Notes under the pieces: generated by a model | Told to the model about the DNA's origin: nothing | Database searches by the model: none | The model's input: only the letters and a program-made list of their open reading frames with translations | From: Cognatundibacterium curvum | Lineage (GTDB): Bacteria; Pseudomonadota; Gammaproteobacteria; Burkholderiales; Burkholderiaceae_D | DNA length: 64,000 nucleotides | Direction: 5' to 3' | NCBI RefSeq assembly: GCF_014284235.1 | Contig: NZ_JACOGD010000001.1 | Location: 310,001-374,000 of the forward strand | Made by a program: the position numbers and the translations under genes | In this document: positions 55,144 to 63,305 of the stretch, piece by piece | How positions within the stretch are numbered: position 1 is the stretch's first letter | Layout: the number at the start of each line of letters is the position of its first letter

Positions 55144-55520
55144 GGTGTTACACTATTAATTTCATATTTAATTACGTAGTGCATCGACATAGGAGAAACG
55201 ACATGCAGACCGTCTTGATCGCTGATAAACAAGTATCTAATTTCGACAGGCAAATCACGAGTGAGCTTGTTTTGGTAGTTGGCACCGAAAAAACCGTCCA
55301 ACTTGAGCGCATGCAAATTGGCATACGAAACGAAAATGGAGATATCTACCGCGCCATCGGCATAACTGGCCTTGACCAGTTTCTCGATGCTATCGGCAAG
55401 CTGGTCAAGATTGGACTCGTTGACGAGCTCGAGCACGAACACAGCTCTAGATATGGCTACGACGCTATTTTCAAGCTGAGGAATTGAAGTTTTTTGATTG
55501 CTACTTTTAATCGCTTTCAT
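55140..55520 (-). CDS. First gene of the provirus early operon, 126 residues
   Basis: A soluble protein (VVAISRAVFVLELVNESNLDQLADSIEKLV; SIFVSYANLHALKLDGFFG) with no recognised family. It has an exceptionally strong ribosome site (CCTTAGGAGAGGG) that is complementary to an upstream segment of its leader. It is divergent from the right-end regulator. Confidence 0.62.
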   Translation of the reverse strand: MKAIKSSNQKTSIPQLENSVVAISRAVFVLELVNESNLDQLADSIEKLVKASYADGAVDISIFVSYANLHALKLDGFFGANYQNKLTRDLPVEIRYLFISDQDGLHVVSPMSMHYVIKYEINSVTP

Positions 55521-55523
55521 GAC

Positions 55524-55620
55524 ACCCTCTCCTAAGGATTTCCCCGCCCTAAAGTTGCAAAATTAATACGGGGCGGGCTATGTTGCAGTACCTTAGGAGG
55601 GTTGATTGATCCCCGCCCCG
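55524..55620 (-). promoter_or_regulatory. Leader of the early operon able to form alternative structures
   Basis: Perfect 9-bp GC stem between 55569-55577 and 55612-55620. The loop segment 55591-55602 is complementary, with one bulged base, to the ribosome site at 55524-55537. The segment 55542-55549 can compete for 55569-55577 (7 GC pairs). Thus two mutually exclusive folds are possible, one burying the ribosome site. It could also be a rolling-circle origin hairpin. Confidence 0.5.
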
Positions 55621-55645
55621 ATGCGAAATATAGTTCATCACTAAC

Positions 55646-55696
55646 GAACGTGTCAACATGTAACGAACGTTCACAATCAACATATCTTGAACGTTC
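55646..55696. promoter_or_regulatory. Operator array in the provirus control region
   Basis: Three related sites: gaacgtgt (55646-55653), gaacgttc (55665-55672) and gaacgttc (55689-55696), spaced 19 and 24 bp. The last two are perfect 8-bp palindromes. They lie between divergent early and regulator genes, the usual place for repressor operators. Confidence 0.7.
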
Positions 55697-55747
55697 CCAG
55701 CCGTTAAACTACTATTCGGCTACAAACTACCTATAGGAGGGTAAAAA

Positions 55748-56071
55748 ATGAACACCGTAGAATACTTAAACCATGCAAAAGAAAAGCTTGGCATTACATC
55801 TGACTATGCACTTGCAAAGTCCCTTGAGATGAGTCGCAGTGGCATGAGCGCACTTATTAACGGTAAGGTGACAATGAGCGATGAGACAGCAATGAAAGTC
55901 GCCGAAATTCTGGGAAAACATCCGGCAATAGTCCTTGCTGATATGCATGCAGAACGCGAAAAGAACCCAGCTATTCAAGCCGTTTGGCATGGAATAATGG
56001 AAAAGTTTTCCTTGGGTTTTGATGTCCTCATATCATGCGCTACCCCGCGCCGTTGCTCACTCTCGGCGTGA
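55748..56071 (+). CDS. Provirus HTH regulator (DUF3693-like), candidate repressor
   Basis: A 107-residue protein with a Cro/C1-type helix-turn-helix (residues 17-45: TSDYALAKSLEMSRSGMSALINGKVTMSDE) and the following ALREAD-type helix (MKVAEILGKHPAIVLADMHAEREK), the DUF3693 pattern. The ribosome site AGGAGG is strong. It is divergent from the early operon and probably binds the GAACGTTC sites. Confidence 0.8.
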   Translation: MNTVEYLNHAKEKLGITSDYALAKSLEMSRSGMSALINGKVTMSDETAMKVAEILGKHPAIVLADMHAEREKNPAIQAVWHGIMEKFSLGFDVLISCATPRRCSLSA

Positions 56072-56100
56072 TGATATGAGGTAAAGGGTAGTAGATACGC

Positions 56101-56119
56101 AATATAAATTATGCGAAAT
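56101..56119. repeat. Right junction (attR) of the provirus
   Basis: Copy of the 19-bp repeat at 46994-47012, containing centre and XerC-type arm. The other arm (before 56101) is phage-derived and poorly matched to dif (tagatacgcaa in place of attttacataa). On the inner side, gtagtaga mirrors ctactacc at the left end. Confidence 0.82.
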
Positions 56120-56534
56120 TAATGTAATTCCCGATGTGTTGCGTCTTTTGGCTTGCGCAACAGCTCACTCATCACTAGGACTTACGTAAAATCGACCCAG
56201 CGGCGTTATGGCTCCTTGCCGTACAAATGTAATGACTGCGTCACCAGCCTTGCCGGGATAATTATGCGTAAGTCCTAAATCTATGGGCGATTTAGGCGAT
56301 ACCATCGGCGAATCGTTCACGCAACACCTGGCCACGCTCATGGGTATATCTATGTCGAGGGAGTTGCGTACACGTGCTCAATCCTCGCAACAGTAGAAAT
56401 GCTCTATTTGTGTGAAGTGCCTTTATTACTGGCGGTTCAGGCGCAGCAGTGAACCAAAACAACCAAGAATGTGAATTAAACTCATTAGAGAACATAGTTA
56501 AAATCGTGCACAAAGTTAATCACAAACGCCACCA
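56120..56534. other. 415-bp gap with a MITE-like element
   Basis: Holds the host sequence right of the provirus and the 102-bp repeat described below. The rest shows no supported gene; a 73-codon frame on the minus strand has no protein-like features. It serves as downstream region for the MocR gene. Confidence 0.4.
56176..56277. mobile_element. 102-bp MITE-like element
   Basis: Terminal inverted repeats taggacttacg (left) and cgtaagtccta (right), 11 bp perfect, with AT-rich continuations. If the outer ta on each side is a target duplication, it fits a non-autonomous element of an IS630/Tc1-like type. No coding capacity. It lies 57 bp outside the provirus. Confidence 0.55.
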
Positions 56535-58013
56535 CTACAAATGCCGCCGGATAATCCTGGCCAGTACATCAAATGCTGGTGCGATGTTGGCGTCGTTGAC
56601 GCAAGCGTAGCCTAGTACCAGCCCTGCGTTCCGGCTATCGGGAACATGGTAATAGGATGAAAGTGGCCTGACGATTACCCCTTGCTCCCTGGCCTGGCCG
56701 GCGATGAGTTGATCGTCGCATTTCTCTGGCAGGCGCAGTGCCAGATGGAGGCCGGCGTCGGTGCCGACAACTTGTACATCATCCGCAAAATGCCTTGCTA
56801 TTTCTTGCTGTAGGATTTCCAGTCTGGCGCCGTACAGCAGACGCATCTTGCGAATGTGAGAACTGAAATGGCCTTGTATCATAAATTCGGCCATCGTCGC
56901 CTGTAACGGTGCCTGCCCGGAACGGTGCAACTCTTCCATTCCTGTGACAAAGGGTTGTTTTAGAGATGGCGGCAATACCAGGTAACCGAGTCGCAACCCA
57001 GGAAACATCGTCTTACTGAAGGTGCCCATGTACAGCACGCGCTCATCGCTATCCATCCCTTGCAACGATGCCAGTGGTCGTCCGTTATAGCGGAATTCGC
57101 TGTCATAGTCGTCTTCGATGATCCAGCATCCGTGAGTCTTCGCATATTCGAGCAAACTGCGGCGCCGAGCCAGACTCATCACCATACCAAGTGGATATTG
57201 ATGCGACGGGGTGACAAAAATAAAGCGTGGTACCACAGCAAGATCGGCGTGGTCCGGGCATATGCCTTCCGGATCGACGCGTATCGGGCGTATGGTGATG
57301 CCGGATGCCGTGAGCAGGTTGCGCGCGCCCCAGTAACAAGGGTCTTCGACCCACGCGACATCACCTGGGTCGCTCAGTAAACGCAAACATAAATCTATCG
57401 ATTGGTGGATACCATTGGTAATCACCACCTGCCCTGCCTCGCAATCTACCGAGCGCGAGCCTTTGAGGTATTCAGCAACCACTTCACGCAAGGGCTGATA
57501 ACCGCCGCCGCCGCCATACGTTAGCGTGGCAACTGCAGGGTTACGCCATATTTTGCTTTGTAAGCTACTCCATATCTTGTGTGGGAACCGGGTCACATCC
57601 GGGACACCAGGCACGAATGCGCCCCATTGTTGCGGCGACGCGCCGGCATGCGCGACAAGGCGATGGCCGCGCTGTGATAATTGCGCCCAATCTGACACCG
57701 CAGCATTACTACCCCTTGGCGTCGGAGGCATAAACACGGTATCCGGAACGGTGTCTGCGACATAGGTTCCGCTGCCTGCACGCGCTTCAACATAGCCCTC
57801 GGCCAGTAATTGCTCATAGGCGTACAACACGGTATTGCGGGATATCTGTAACTCATTCGCCAAATCACGACTGGAAGGCAAGCGTGTGTCCGGGGGTAAA
57901 ACACGATCCAGTATGGCTTGACGCATTAAGCGGTAAAGTTGTCGGTTACGTGGCGTATCGGACGTCTTATCGAGATATTGCAGTAAATAGTCGGAAAGAT
58001 TAAACGTACGCAT
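56535..58013 (-). CDS. MocR-family (GntR HTH/aminotransferase) regulator of GABA/putrescine genes
   Basis: A 492-residue regulator: GntR winged helix (residues 20-90, LPSSRDLANELQISRNTVLYAYEQL) joined to a PLP aminotransferase-like domain with the PLP lysine in MGTFSKTMFPGLRLGYL. GabR of Bacillus belongs to this family. It is divergent from gabT and three direct repeats lie in between, so it probably activates the gabT-gabD-puu genes. Confidence 0.88.
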   Translation of the reverse strand: MRTFNLSDYLLQYLDKTSDTPRNRQLYRLMRQAILDRVLPPDTRLPSSRDLANELQISRNTVLYAYEQLLAEGYVEARAGSGTYVADTVPDTVFMPPTPRGSNAAVSDWAQLSQRGHRLVAHAGASPQQWGAFVPGVPDVTRFPHKIWSSLQSKIWRNPAVATLTYGGGGGYQPLREVVAEYLKGSRSVDCEAGQVVITNGIHQSIDLCLRLLSDPGDVAWVEDPCYWGARNLLTASGITIRPIRVDPEGICPDHADLAVVPRFIFVTPSHQYPLGMVMSLARRRSLLEYAKTHGCWIIEDDYDSEFRYNGRPLASLQGMDSDERVLYMGTFSKTMFPGLRLGYLVLPPSLKQPFVTGMEELHRSGQAPLQATMAEFMIQGHFSSHIRKMRLLYGARLEILQQEIARHFADDVQVVGTDAGLHLALRLPEKCDDQLIAGQAREQGVIVRPLSSYYHVPDSRNAGLVLGYACVNDANIAPAFDVLARIIRRHL

Positions 58014-58067
58014 GCATCACCATGAATGGGATAGAAGACGATCCATTATAAATACATTAGCTTAATT

Positions 58068-58125
58068 GGCACCATCAAAATATCATAACCGGCACTATTT
58101 AATAGAGCCAAATCGAGGCACCATC
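58068..58125. promoter_or_regulatory. Direct repeats, candidate MocR operators
   Basis: Repeats ggcaccatc (58068-58076), ggcactatt (58091-58099) and ggcaccatc (58117-58125), spaced 23 and 26 bp. MocR proteins typically bind two direct repeats at about this spacing, upstream of their target gene. Confidence 0.65.
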
Positions 58126-58159
58126 CTTGTGCTTACTCAATCAACAGACAAGGAAAATC

Positions 58160-59428
58160 ATGAGCTCGAATCTTGAATGGAAAGCACGCAAGGACAAGGC
58201 AACGCCACGCGGCGTCGGCGTGATGGCGAATTTTTATGCTGCACGGGCAGAGAATGCTGAAATCTGGGATGTTGAGGGCAAGCGTTACATCGATTTTGCA
58301 GCGGGAATCGCGGTGTTAAATACGGGTCATTGCCATCCGAAAATTATCGCCGCCATCATTGATCAATTGCAGCATTTCACGCATACCTGTTATCAGGTGG
58401 TTCCTTACGGTAGTTATGTAGCGTTGGCAGAAAAAATCAATTGTCTGATGCCAGGCATTCATGCCAAGAAAACGACTTTTTTCAGCACTGGTGCCGAAGC
58501 GGTAGAAAACGCGATAAAAATTGCACGTGCTGCCACCGGACGGCCGGGCGTGATCGCGTTTTCTGGCGCATTTCATGGGCGTACCATGATGGGGATGGCG
58601 CTGACAGGCAAAGTGGACCCGTATAAGCTGCATTATGGCCCCTTCCCCGGCGAAATCTATCACGTCCCATTTCCCAATGCACTACATGGCGTCTCTGTCG
58701 ACGACGCGCTGGATGCGATACAGGTGCTGTTCAAAGCCAGCATAGATCCTAAGCGCGTTGCCGCCATCATTATCGAACCGATACAGGGTGAAGGTGGCTT
58801 CGTGGTCGCACCGCAAGCATTGATGCGGGCACTGCGTGCTATTTGTGATCTGCACGGCATTTTATTGATCGCCGATGAAATCCAGACCGGCTTTGCACGT
58901 ACCGGTAAGCTCTTTGCAATGGAACATTACGATGTGCAGGCGGACCTGACTACCATGGCTAAGAGCCTGGCTGGAGGCCTGCCGCTGTCCGGCGTTTGTG
59001 GCCGCGCTGAGATCATGGATGCGCCCTCACCTGGCGGACTGGGCGGCACCTATGCCGGAAACCCGCTCGCAATTGCATCGGCATTGGCTGTGCTGGAGGT
59101 GATCGCAGAAGAAAATCTTTGCGAGCGTGCTAATACCTTGGGGCAAAGACTCGCAACACGCTTACAGCTAGTGCAAAAAGATGTGCCGCAGATAGCAGAA
59201 ATTCGCGGCTTGGGCGGCATGCTGGCAGTCGAATTCAGGCATGCCGACACGGGCAAGCCAAATCCCGAATTTGCCAAAAAAGTGCAAGCCCACGCACTGG
59301 CTCAAGGCCTGCTGTTGCTGACTTGCGGCGTGTACGGCAACGTGATTCGCTTCCTGTTTCCAATCACGATTTCAGACGCAGTGATGAGCGAGGCGCTAGA
59401 TATACTCGATGCAGCATTGCGTGCCTGA
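58160..59428 (+). CDS. gabT: 4-aminobutyrate transaminase
   Basis: A 422-residue class III aminotransferase; start MSSNLEWKARKDKATPRGVG at 58160 after AAGGAAAA (an earlier GTG at 58127 is unlikely). The PLP lysine lies in TMAKSLAGGLPLSG and GEGGFVVAP is present. It transfers the amino group of GABA to 2-oxoglutarate, giving succinate semialdehyde for the next gene. Confidence 0.92.
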   Translation: MSSNLEWKARKDKATPRGVGVMANFYAARAENAEIWDVEGKRYIDFAAGIAVLNTGHCHPKIIAAIIDQLQHFTHTCYQVVPYGSYVALAEKINCLMPGIHAKKTTFFSTGAEAVENAIKIARAATGRPGVIAFSGAFHGRTMMGMALTGKVDPYKLHYGPFPGEIYHVPFPNALHGVSVDDALDAIQVLFKASIDPKRVAAIIIEPIQGEGGFVVAPQALMRALRAICDLHGILLIADEIQTGFARTGKLFAMEHYDVQADLTTMAKSLAGGLPLSGVCGRAEIMDAPSPGGLGGTYAGNPLAIASALAVLEVIAEENLCERANTLGQRLATRLQLVQKDVPQIAEIRGLGGMLAVEFRHADTGKPNPEFAKKVQAHALAQGLLLLTCGVYGNVIRFLFPITISDAVMSEALDILDAALRA

Positions 59429-59511
59429 GGCGCTGCCTAATTCCAGCGTCACATAAAAACTCAACACCCAAAGACTGAACACTCATACCAAAGAACAAAC
59501 AGGAGACTGCT

Positions 59512-60969
59512 GTGCTGAAACTAGAAGACCCCGAATTATTCCGGCAACAAGCATTCATCAATGGTATTTGGTGCGATGCCGATGATGGCGGCACGATCAC
59601 TGTTAGCAATCCTGCGACTGGCGAGGCGCTGGGACAAGTTCCCAGAATGGGTGCCGCAGAAGCCAGCCGCACAATCAATTATGCCAATGCCGCGTGGAAG
59701 GTATGGCGCAATTTACTGGCGAAAGAGCGTGGTGCCATACTGCGCCGTTGGCATGATCTGATCATCCGGCACAGCGAAGATCTGGCACGCATTATGACTG
59801 CCGAACAAGGCAAATCCTTGGCGGAAGCGCGCGCTGAGATTGCCTATGGCGCGTCTTATATCGAATGGTTTGCAGAAGAAGGCAAACGCCTGTATGGCGA
59901 TACGATACCGGCCACCTTACCGGGCCGGCGTATTATGGTGACTAAGGAACCGGTCGGTGTATGTGCTGCTATCACACCATGGAACTTCCCATCCGCCATG
60001 ATTACCCGCAAAGCGGGCCCAGCCTTAGCCTCAGGCTGCCCGCTGATTGTCAAACCGTCTGAGCTGACGCCTTTTTCAGCACTTGCACTGGCTGAATTGG
60101 CGCAGCGTGCCGGTATGCCGGCAGGTATATTTAACGTCCTGACCGGGAACCCGGAGAGCATAGGAGCAGAATTCACCTCGAATTCTATCGTCCGGAAACT
60201 GAGTTTTACTGGATCAACCGCAGTTGGCCGTTTATTAATGCAACAATCCGCCAGTAGCATCAAGAAACTGTCCTTAGAACTCGGCGGTAATGCGCCATTC
60301 ATTGTTTTTGATGATGCCGACCTGGATGCTGCTGTAGAAGGCGCTCTCGCCTCAAAGTATCGCAACTCAGGGCAAACCTGCGTCTGCGCAAATCGCATCT
60401 ATGTGCAAGATGCCGTGTATGAACAATTTGCCGATAAACTGGCAGCAGCCGTGCATGCAAGCCTGGTCGTTGGAAATGGTGCCGACGCTGGCGTCAATCA
60501 GGGACCATTAATCAACGAACAAGCGGTACAAAAAGTAGAAAGCCATATTGCTGATGCGTTTGCCAAAGGTGCCCGTGTCTTGGCGGGTGGCAAACGACAT
60601 GCTTTAGGACGGACTTTTTTTGAGCCCACGATACTGGCCGATGTCACGCAAGATATGTGCATCGCACGCGAAGAAACCTTTGGCCCTGTCGCCCCGCTAT
60701 TCCGCTTTAAGACCGACGGCGACGTCATCGCTATGGCAAACGACACAGAATTTGGCCTGGCCTCTTATTTCTATAGCCGCGATATTGGGCGTATCTGGCG
60801 CGTCGCTGAACAGCTCGAGTACGGCATGGTCGGGATCAATACCGGCATTTTGTCGACTGAAGTGGCACCGTTTGGCGGCGTCAAACAATCCGGGCTGGGA
60901 CGGGAAGGCTCAAAGTATGGAATCGACGATTATCTGGTCATTAAATACTGGTGCCTCGCCGGACTCTGA
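59512..60969 (+). CDS. gabD: Succinate-semialdehyde dehydrogenase (NAD(P)+)
   Basis: A 485-residue aldehyde dehydrogenase starting at GTG. The catalytic pattern includes ITPWNFPSAMITRK, LELGGNAPF and the nucleophile Cys in NSGQTCVCANR. The GabD-like features (KYRNSGQTCVCANRIYV) point to succinate semialdehyde. It follows gabT, so the pair converts GABA to succinate. Confidence 0.92.
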   Translation: MLKLEDPELFRQQAFINGIWCDADDGGTITVSNPATGEALGQVPRMGAAEASRTINYANAAWKVWRNLLAKERGAILRRWHDLIIRHSEDLARIMTAEQGKSLAEARAEIAYGASYIEWFAEEGKRLYGDTIPATLPGRRIMVTKEPVGVCAAITPWNFPSAMITRKAGPALASGCPLIVKPSELTPFSALALAELAQRAGMPAGIFNVLTGNPESIGAEFTSNSIVRKLSFTGSTAVGRLLMQQSASSIKKLSLELGGNAPFIVFDDADLDAAVEGALASKYRNSGQTCVCANRIYVQDAVYEQFADKLAAAVHASLVVGNGADAGVNQGPLINEQAVQKVESHIADAFAKGARVLAGGKRHALGRTFFEPTILADVTQDMCIAREETFGPVAPLFRFKTDGDVIAMANDTEFGLASYFYSRDIGRIWRVAEQLEYGMVGINTGILSTEVAPFGGVKQSGLGREGSKYGIDDYLVIKYWCLAGL

Positions 60970-61037
60970 ACCGGTCAGCAGCGGCCTTTGGGTCGCCAGG
61001 CAAACCCGCATCATGCGCTATTGAGTCAAGGTCAACT

Positions 61038-61835
61038 ATGTCGAACTGTACAACAAAATCCCCCCTTCGCAAGCCTGTCGTTCTGATGCCTATGGGAGCG
61101 CAAGAACGTGCTGGTCATGACTATCAGGTGATGACCAAAAAATATATGCGCCCGCTGGTTGAGCATGCCTGCTGCACACCGGTTTTAGTTCCCAGCTGTT
61201 TTGGCAGCGACGATATTGAGCAATATTTGTCTATGGCGGATGGCATTTACCTCACTGGTGCAGGGAGTAACATAGACCCTGCCCTGTATGGACAAGACAA
61301 TCTCACCCCTGAAAAAACTCAGGATCAGGACCGCGACCGGTTTGACCTGCCTTTGATCCATGCCGCTTTGGGATTGGGTTTGCCTTTATTTGTGATTTGC
61401 CGTGGCATGCAAGAATTGAATGTGGCACTGGGTGGCGATTTGCATCAAAAATTGTATGCCATACCCGATATGCTGGAACACCGGGAAGACTATGGTGCCA
61501 GCGTAGAACAGCAATACGCCGACGTACATAAGGTAAAGATAGTGCCGGGTACCTGGTTTGCCGGGCTGATGCAGGCCACTGAAATTTCCGTCAACTCCCT
61601 GCATGGTCAGGGCATCAAAACGCTGGGGTGTGGGCTGGAAGCGCTGGCACACGCTGAAGATGGTTTAATCGAAGCGCTGCATCTGCCACATTACAAACAA
61701 TTTAGCCTGGGCGTGCAATGGCATCCAGAGTGGCAAGCAGCGCACAACCCCTATTCGATACGCATGTTCTCTGCATTCGGAGATGCGTGCCGACAGCGGC
61801 TTGCAGGCAGTTTGCAGCGCCAGAATAAGTTCTGA
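61038..61835 (+). CDS. puuD: Gamma-glutamyl-GABA hydrolase
   Basis: A 265-residue class I glutamine amidotransferase-like hydrolase; start at 61038 after AAGG. The catalytic Cys lies in VICRGMQELN and the His-Glu pair in GVQWHPEW. It releases GABA from gamma-glutamyl-GABA in the putrescine pathway. It is downstream of gabD in the same operon. Confidence 0.9.
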   Translation: MSNCTTKSPLRKPVVLMPMGAQERAGHDYQVMTKKYMRPLVEHACCTPVLVPSCFGSDDIEQYLSMADGIYLTGAGSNIDPALYGQDNLTPEKTQDQDRDRFDLPLIHAALGLGLPLFVICRGMQELNVALGGDLHQKLYAIPDMLEHREDYGASVEQQYADVHKVKIVPGTWFAGLMQATEISVNSLHGQGIKTLGCGLEALAHAEDGLIEALHLPHYKQFSLGVQWHPEWQAAHNPYSIRMFSAFGDACRQRLAGSLQRQNKF

Positions 61836-61923
61836 TGGAATACTCACACTGCTTGTACCAGATGCTGAAATCAGCACCCTTGCTTATGCTCCTCCCTTTC
61901 ATCCCTAGAAAATAAGGTAGTTT

Positions 61924-63219
61924 ATGTCTTCCACGACTTCCAGTGACGCACATGCGCCCTCTTATTATGCGGCTTCCGCCAGCGTCAGCCCAGCTCGTCC
62001 GCCTTTACGTGGCGCAGTTGAAACGGATATCTGCATCATCGGTGCCGGGTATACCGGTCTGAGTTCTGCCCTTCATCTGGCGGAAGCCGGATTCAAAGTG
62101 GTGCTACTGGAACAGGCAAGAGTCGGCTGGGGAGCATCCGGACGAAATGGCGGCCAGATTGTGCATAGCTACTCACGGGATATCGACGTCATCGAATCGA
62201 GTTATGGTCATGACGTAGCAAAACCTTTAGCCGCGATGATGTTTGAAGGTGCACAAATCATCCGTGAACGCGTGGCGACTTACCAGATTGATTGCGATTT
62301 AAAAGATGGCGGTGTGTATGCCGCATTGACCCCTAAAAAAGTGTATGCGCTGGAAGAACAAAAGGAGTTATGGGAAAAGTGGGGTCATCAACATCTGACG
62401 CTGATCGACAACGCGGCTGAGATCAAAAAAGTCGTGCACACCGATCACTATCAGGCTATCCTGGTCGACAAAACCGGTGGCCATTTTCATCCGCTCAATC
62501 TCGCACTGGGTGAGGCCGCCGCAGTTGAGCACAATGGCGGGGTGATCTACGAACACAGTGCAGTGACCAAAATAGTACGAGGTGCAAACCCCGTGATTCA
62601 TACTGCGGATGGTCAGGTGAAAGCCAAATTCGTCATCGTGGCCTGCAATGCCTATATAGGTGATCTGGAGCCAAAACTCGCTAAAAAGTCTATGCCTTGC
62701 GGAACTCAGGTGATTACCACTGCCCCATTAGGCCAGTTGGCGGATCAGCTCATTCCGTCTGACTACTGCGTTGAGGACAATAATTTTTTACTCGATTATT
62801 ATCGTCTATCGGCAGATAAACGCATGATATTTGGTGGCGGTGTGAATTATGGTGCTCGCGATCCTGCGCATATCGAGTCCATCGTTGTTCCCAATATGTG
62901 TAAAGTTTTTCCTCAACTCAAAAAGGCTAAGATCGATTATGCATGGACCGGAAACTTCTTACTGACCTTGTCACGCTTGCCGGAAGTCGGTCAGTTAACT
63001 GACAACATTTATTATTCACAAGGCTGCTCTGGCCATGGCATCACCTTTACCCATTTGATAGGGCGATTACTGGCCGAAGCGATCAAAGGACAAGCGGAGC
63101 GCTTTTCTGCATTCGCCTGCCTGCCGCATTATCCCTTCCCCGGTGGCCGTCTGCTGAGAGTGCCGTTAACCGCCATGGGCGCAGCGTGGTATGACCTACG
63201 AGACCGCTTAGGGGTCTGA
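61924..63219 (+). CDS. puuB: Gamma-glutamylputrescine oxidoreductase
   Basis: A 431-residue FAD-dependent oxidase of the DAO family. The dinucleotide motif CIIGAGYTGLSSALHLAEAG and GASGRNGGQI are near the N-terminus; the C-terminal YSQGCSGHGITFTHLIGRLLAEAI is typical. It oxidises gamma-glutamylputrescine to the aldehyde. Gamma-glutamylputrescine synthetase (PuuA) and a dedicated aldehyde dehydrogenase are not in the window. Confidence 0.92.
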   Translation: MSSTTSSDAHAPSYYAASASVSPARPPLRGAVETDICIIGAGYTGLSSALHLAEAGFKVVLLEQARVGWGASGRNGGQIVHSYSRDIDVIESSYGHDVAKPLAAMMFEGAQIIRERVATYQIDCDLKDGGVYAALTPKKVYALEEQKELWEKWGHQHLTLIDNAAEIKKVVHTDHYQAILVDKTGGHFHPLNLALGEAAAVEHNGGVIYEHSAVTKIVRGANPVIHTADGQVKAKFVIVACNAYIGDLEPKLAKKSMPCGTQVITTAPLGQLADQLIPSDYCVEDNNFLLDYYRLSADKRMIFGGGVNYGARDPAHIESIVVPNMCKVFPQLKKAKIDYAWTGNFLLTLSRLPEVGQLTDNIYYSQGCSGHGITFTHLIGRLLAEAIKGQAERFSAFACLPHYPFPGGRLLRVPLTAMGAAWYDLRDRLGV

Positions 63220-63246
63220 TAACCATCGGTCATCACTGCACTGATA

Positions 63247-63296
63247 GCTGCTGCCGCCTTTGCTTAGCCGAAGATCAGGCAGCAGCCTAAGGCAAA
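63247..63296. terminator. Hairpin between convergent puuB and mocR
   Basis: Perfect 9-bp stem gctgctgcc / ggcagcagc without a strong T tract. Candidate terminator for the puu operon. Confidence 0.5.
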
Positions 63297-63305
63297 CTCA
63301 GGCGA

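Larger units (their letters stand above)
46996..56119. mobile_element. XerCD-integrated PM2-like (corticovirus-related) provirus, about 9.1 kb
   Basis: Bounded by a 19-bp direct repeat (46994-47012 and 56101-56119). It carries a P2-type coat protein, a packaging ATPase, several tiny membrane proteins, a rolling-circle Rep and two terminal regulators, but no integrase. Size and gene content fit the 10-kb phage PM2 and its known cryptic relatives. Lack of an integrase and the position at dif imply XerCD-mediated entry. Confidence 0.85.

Noticed and set aside
56292-56513. Open frame right of the provirus
   Set aside because: No protein-like features and no ribosome site; lies in a repeat-bearing gap.
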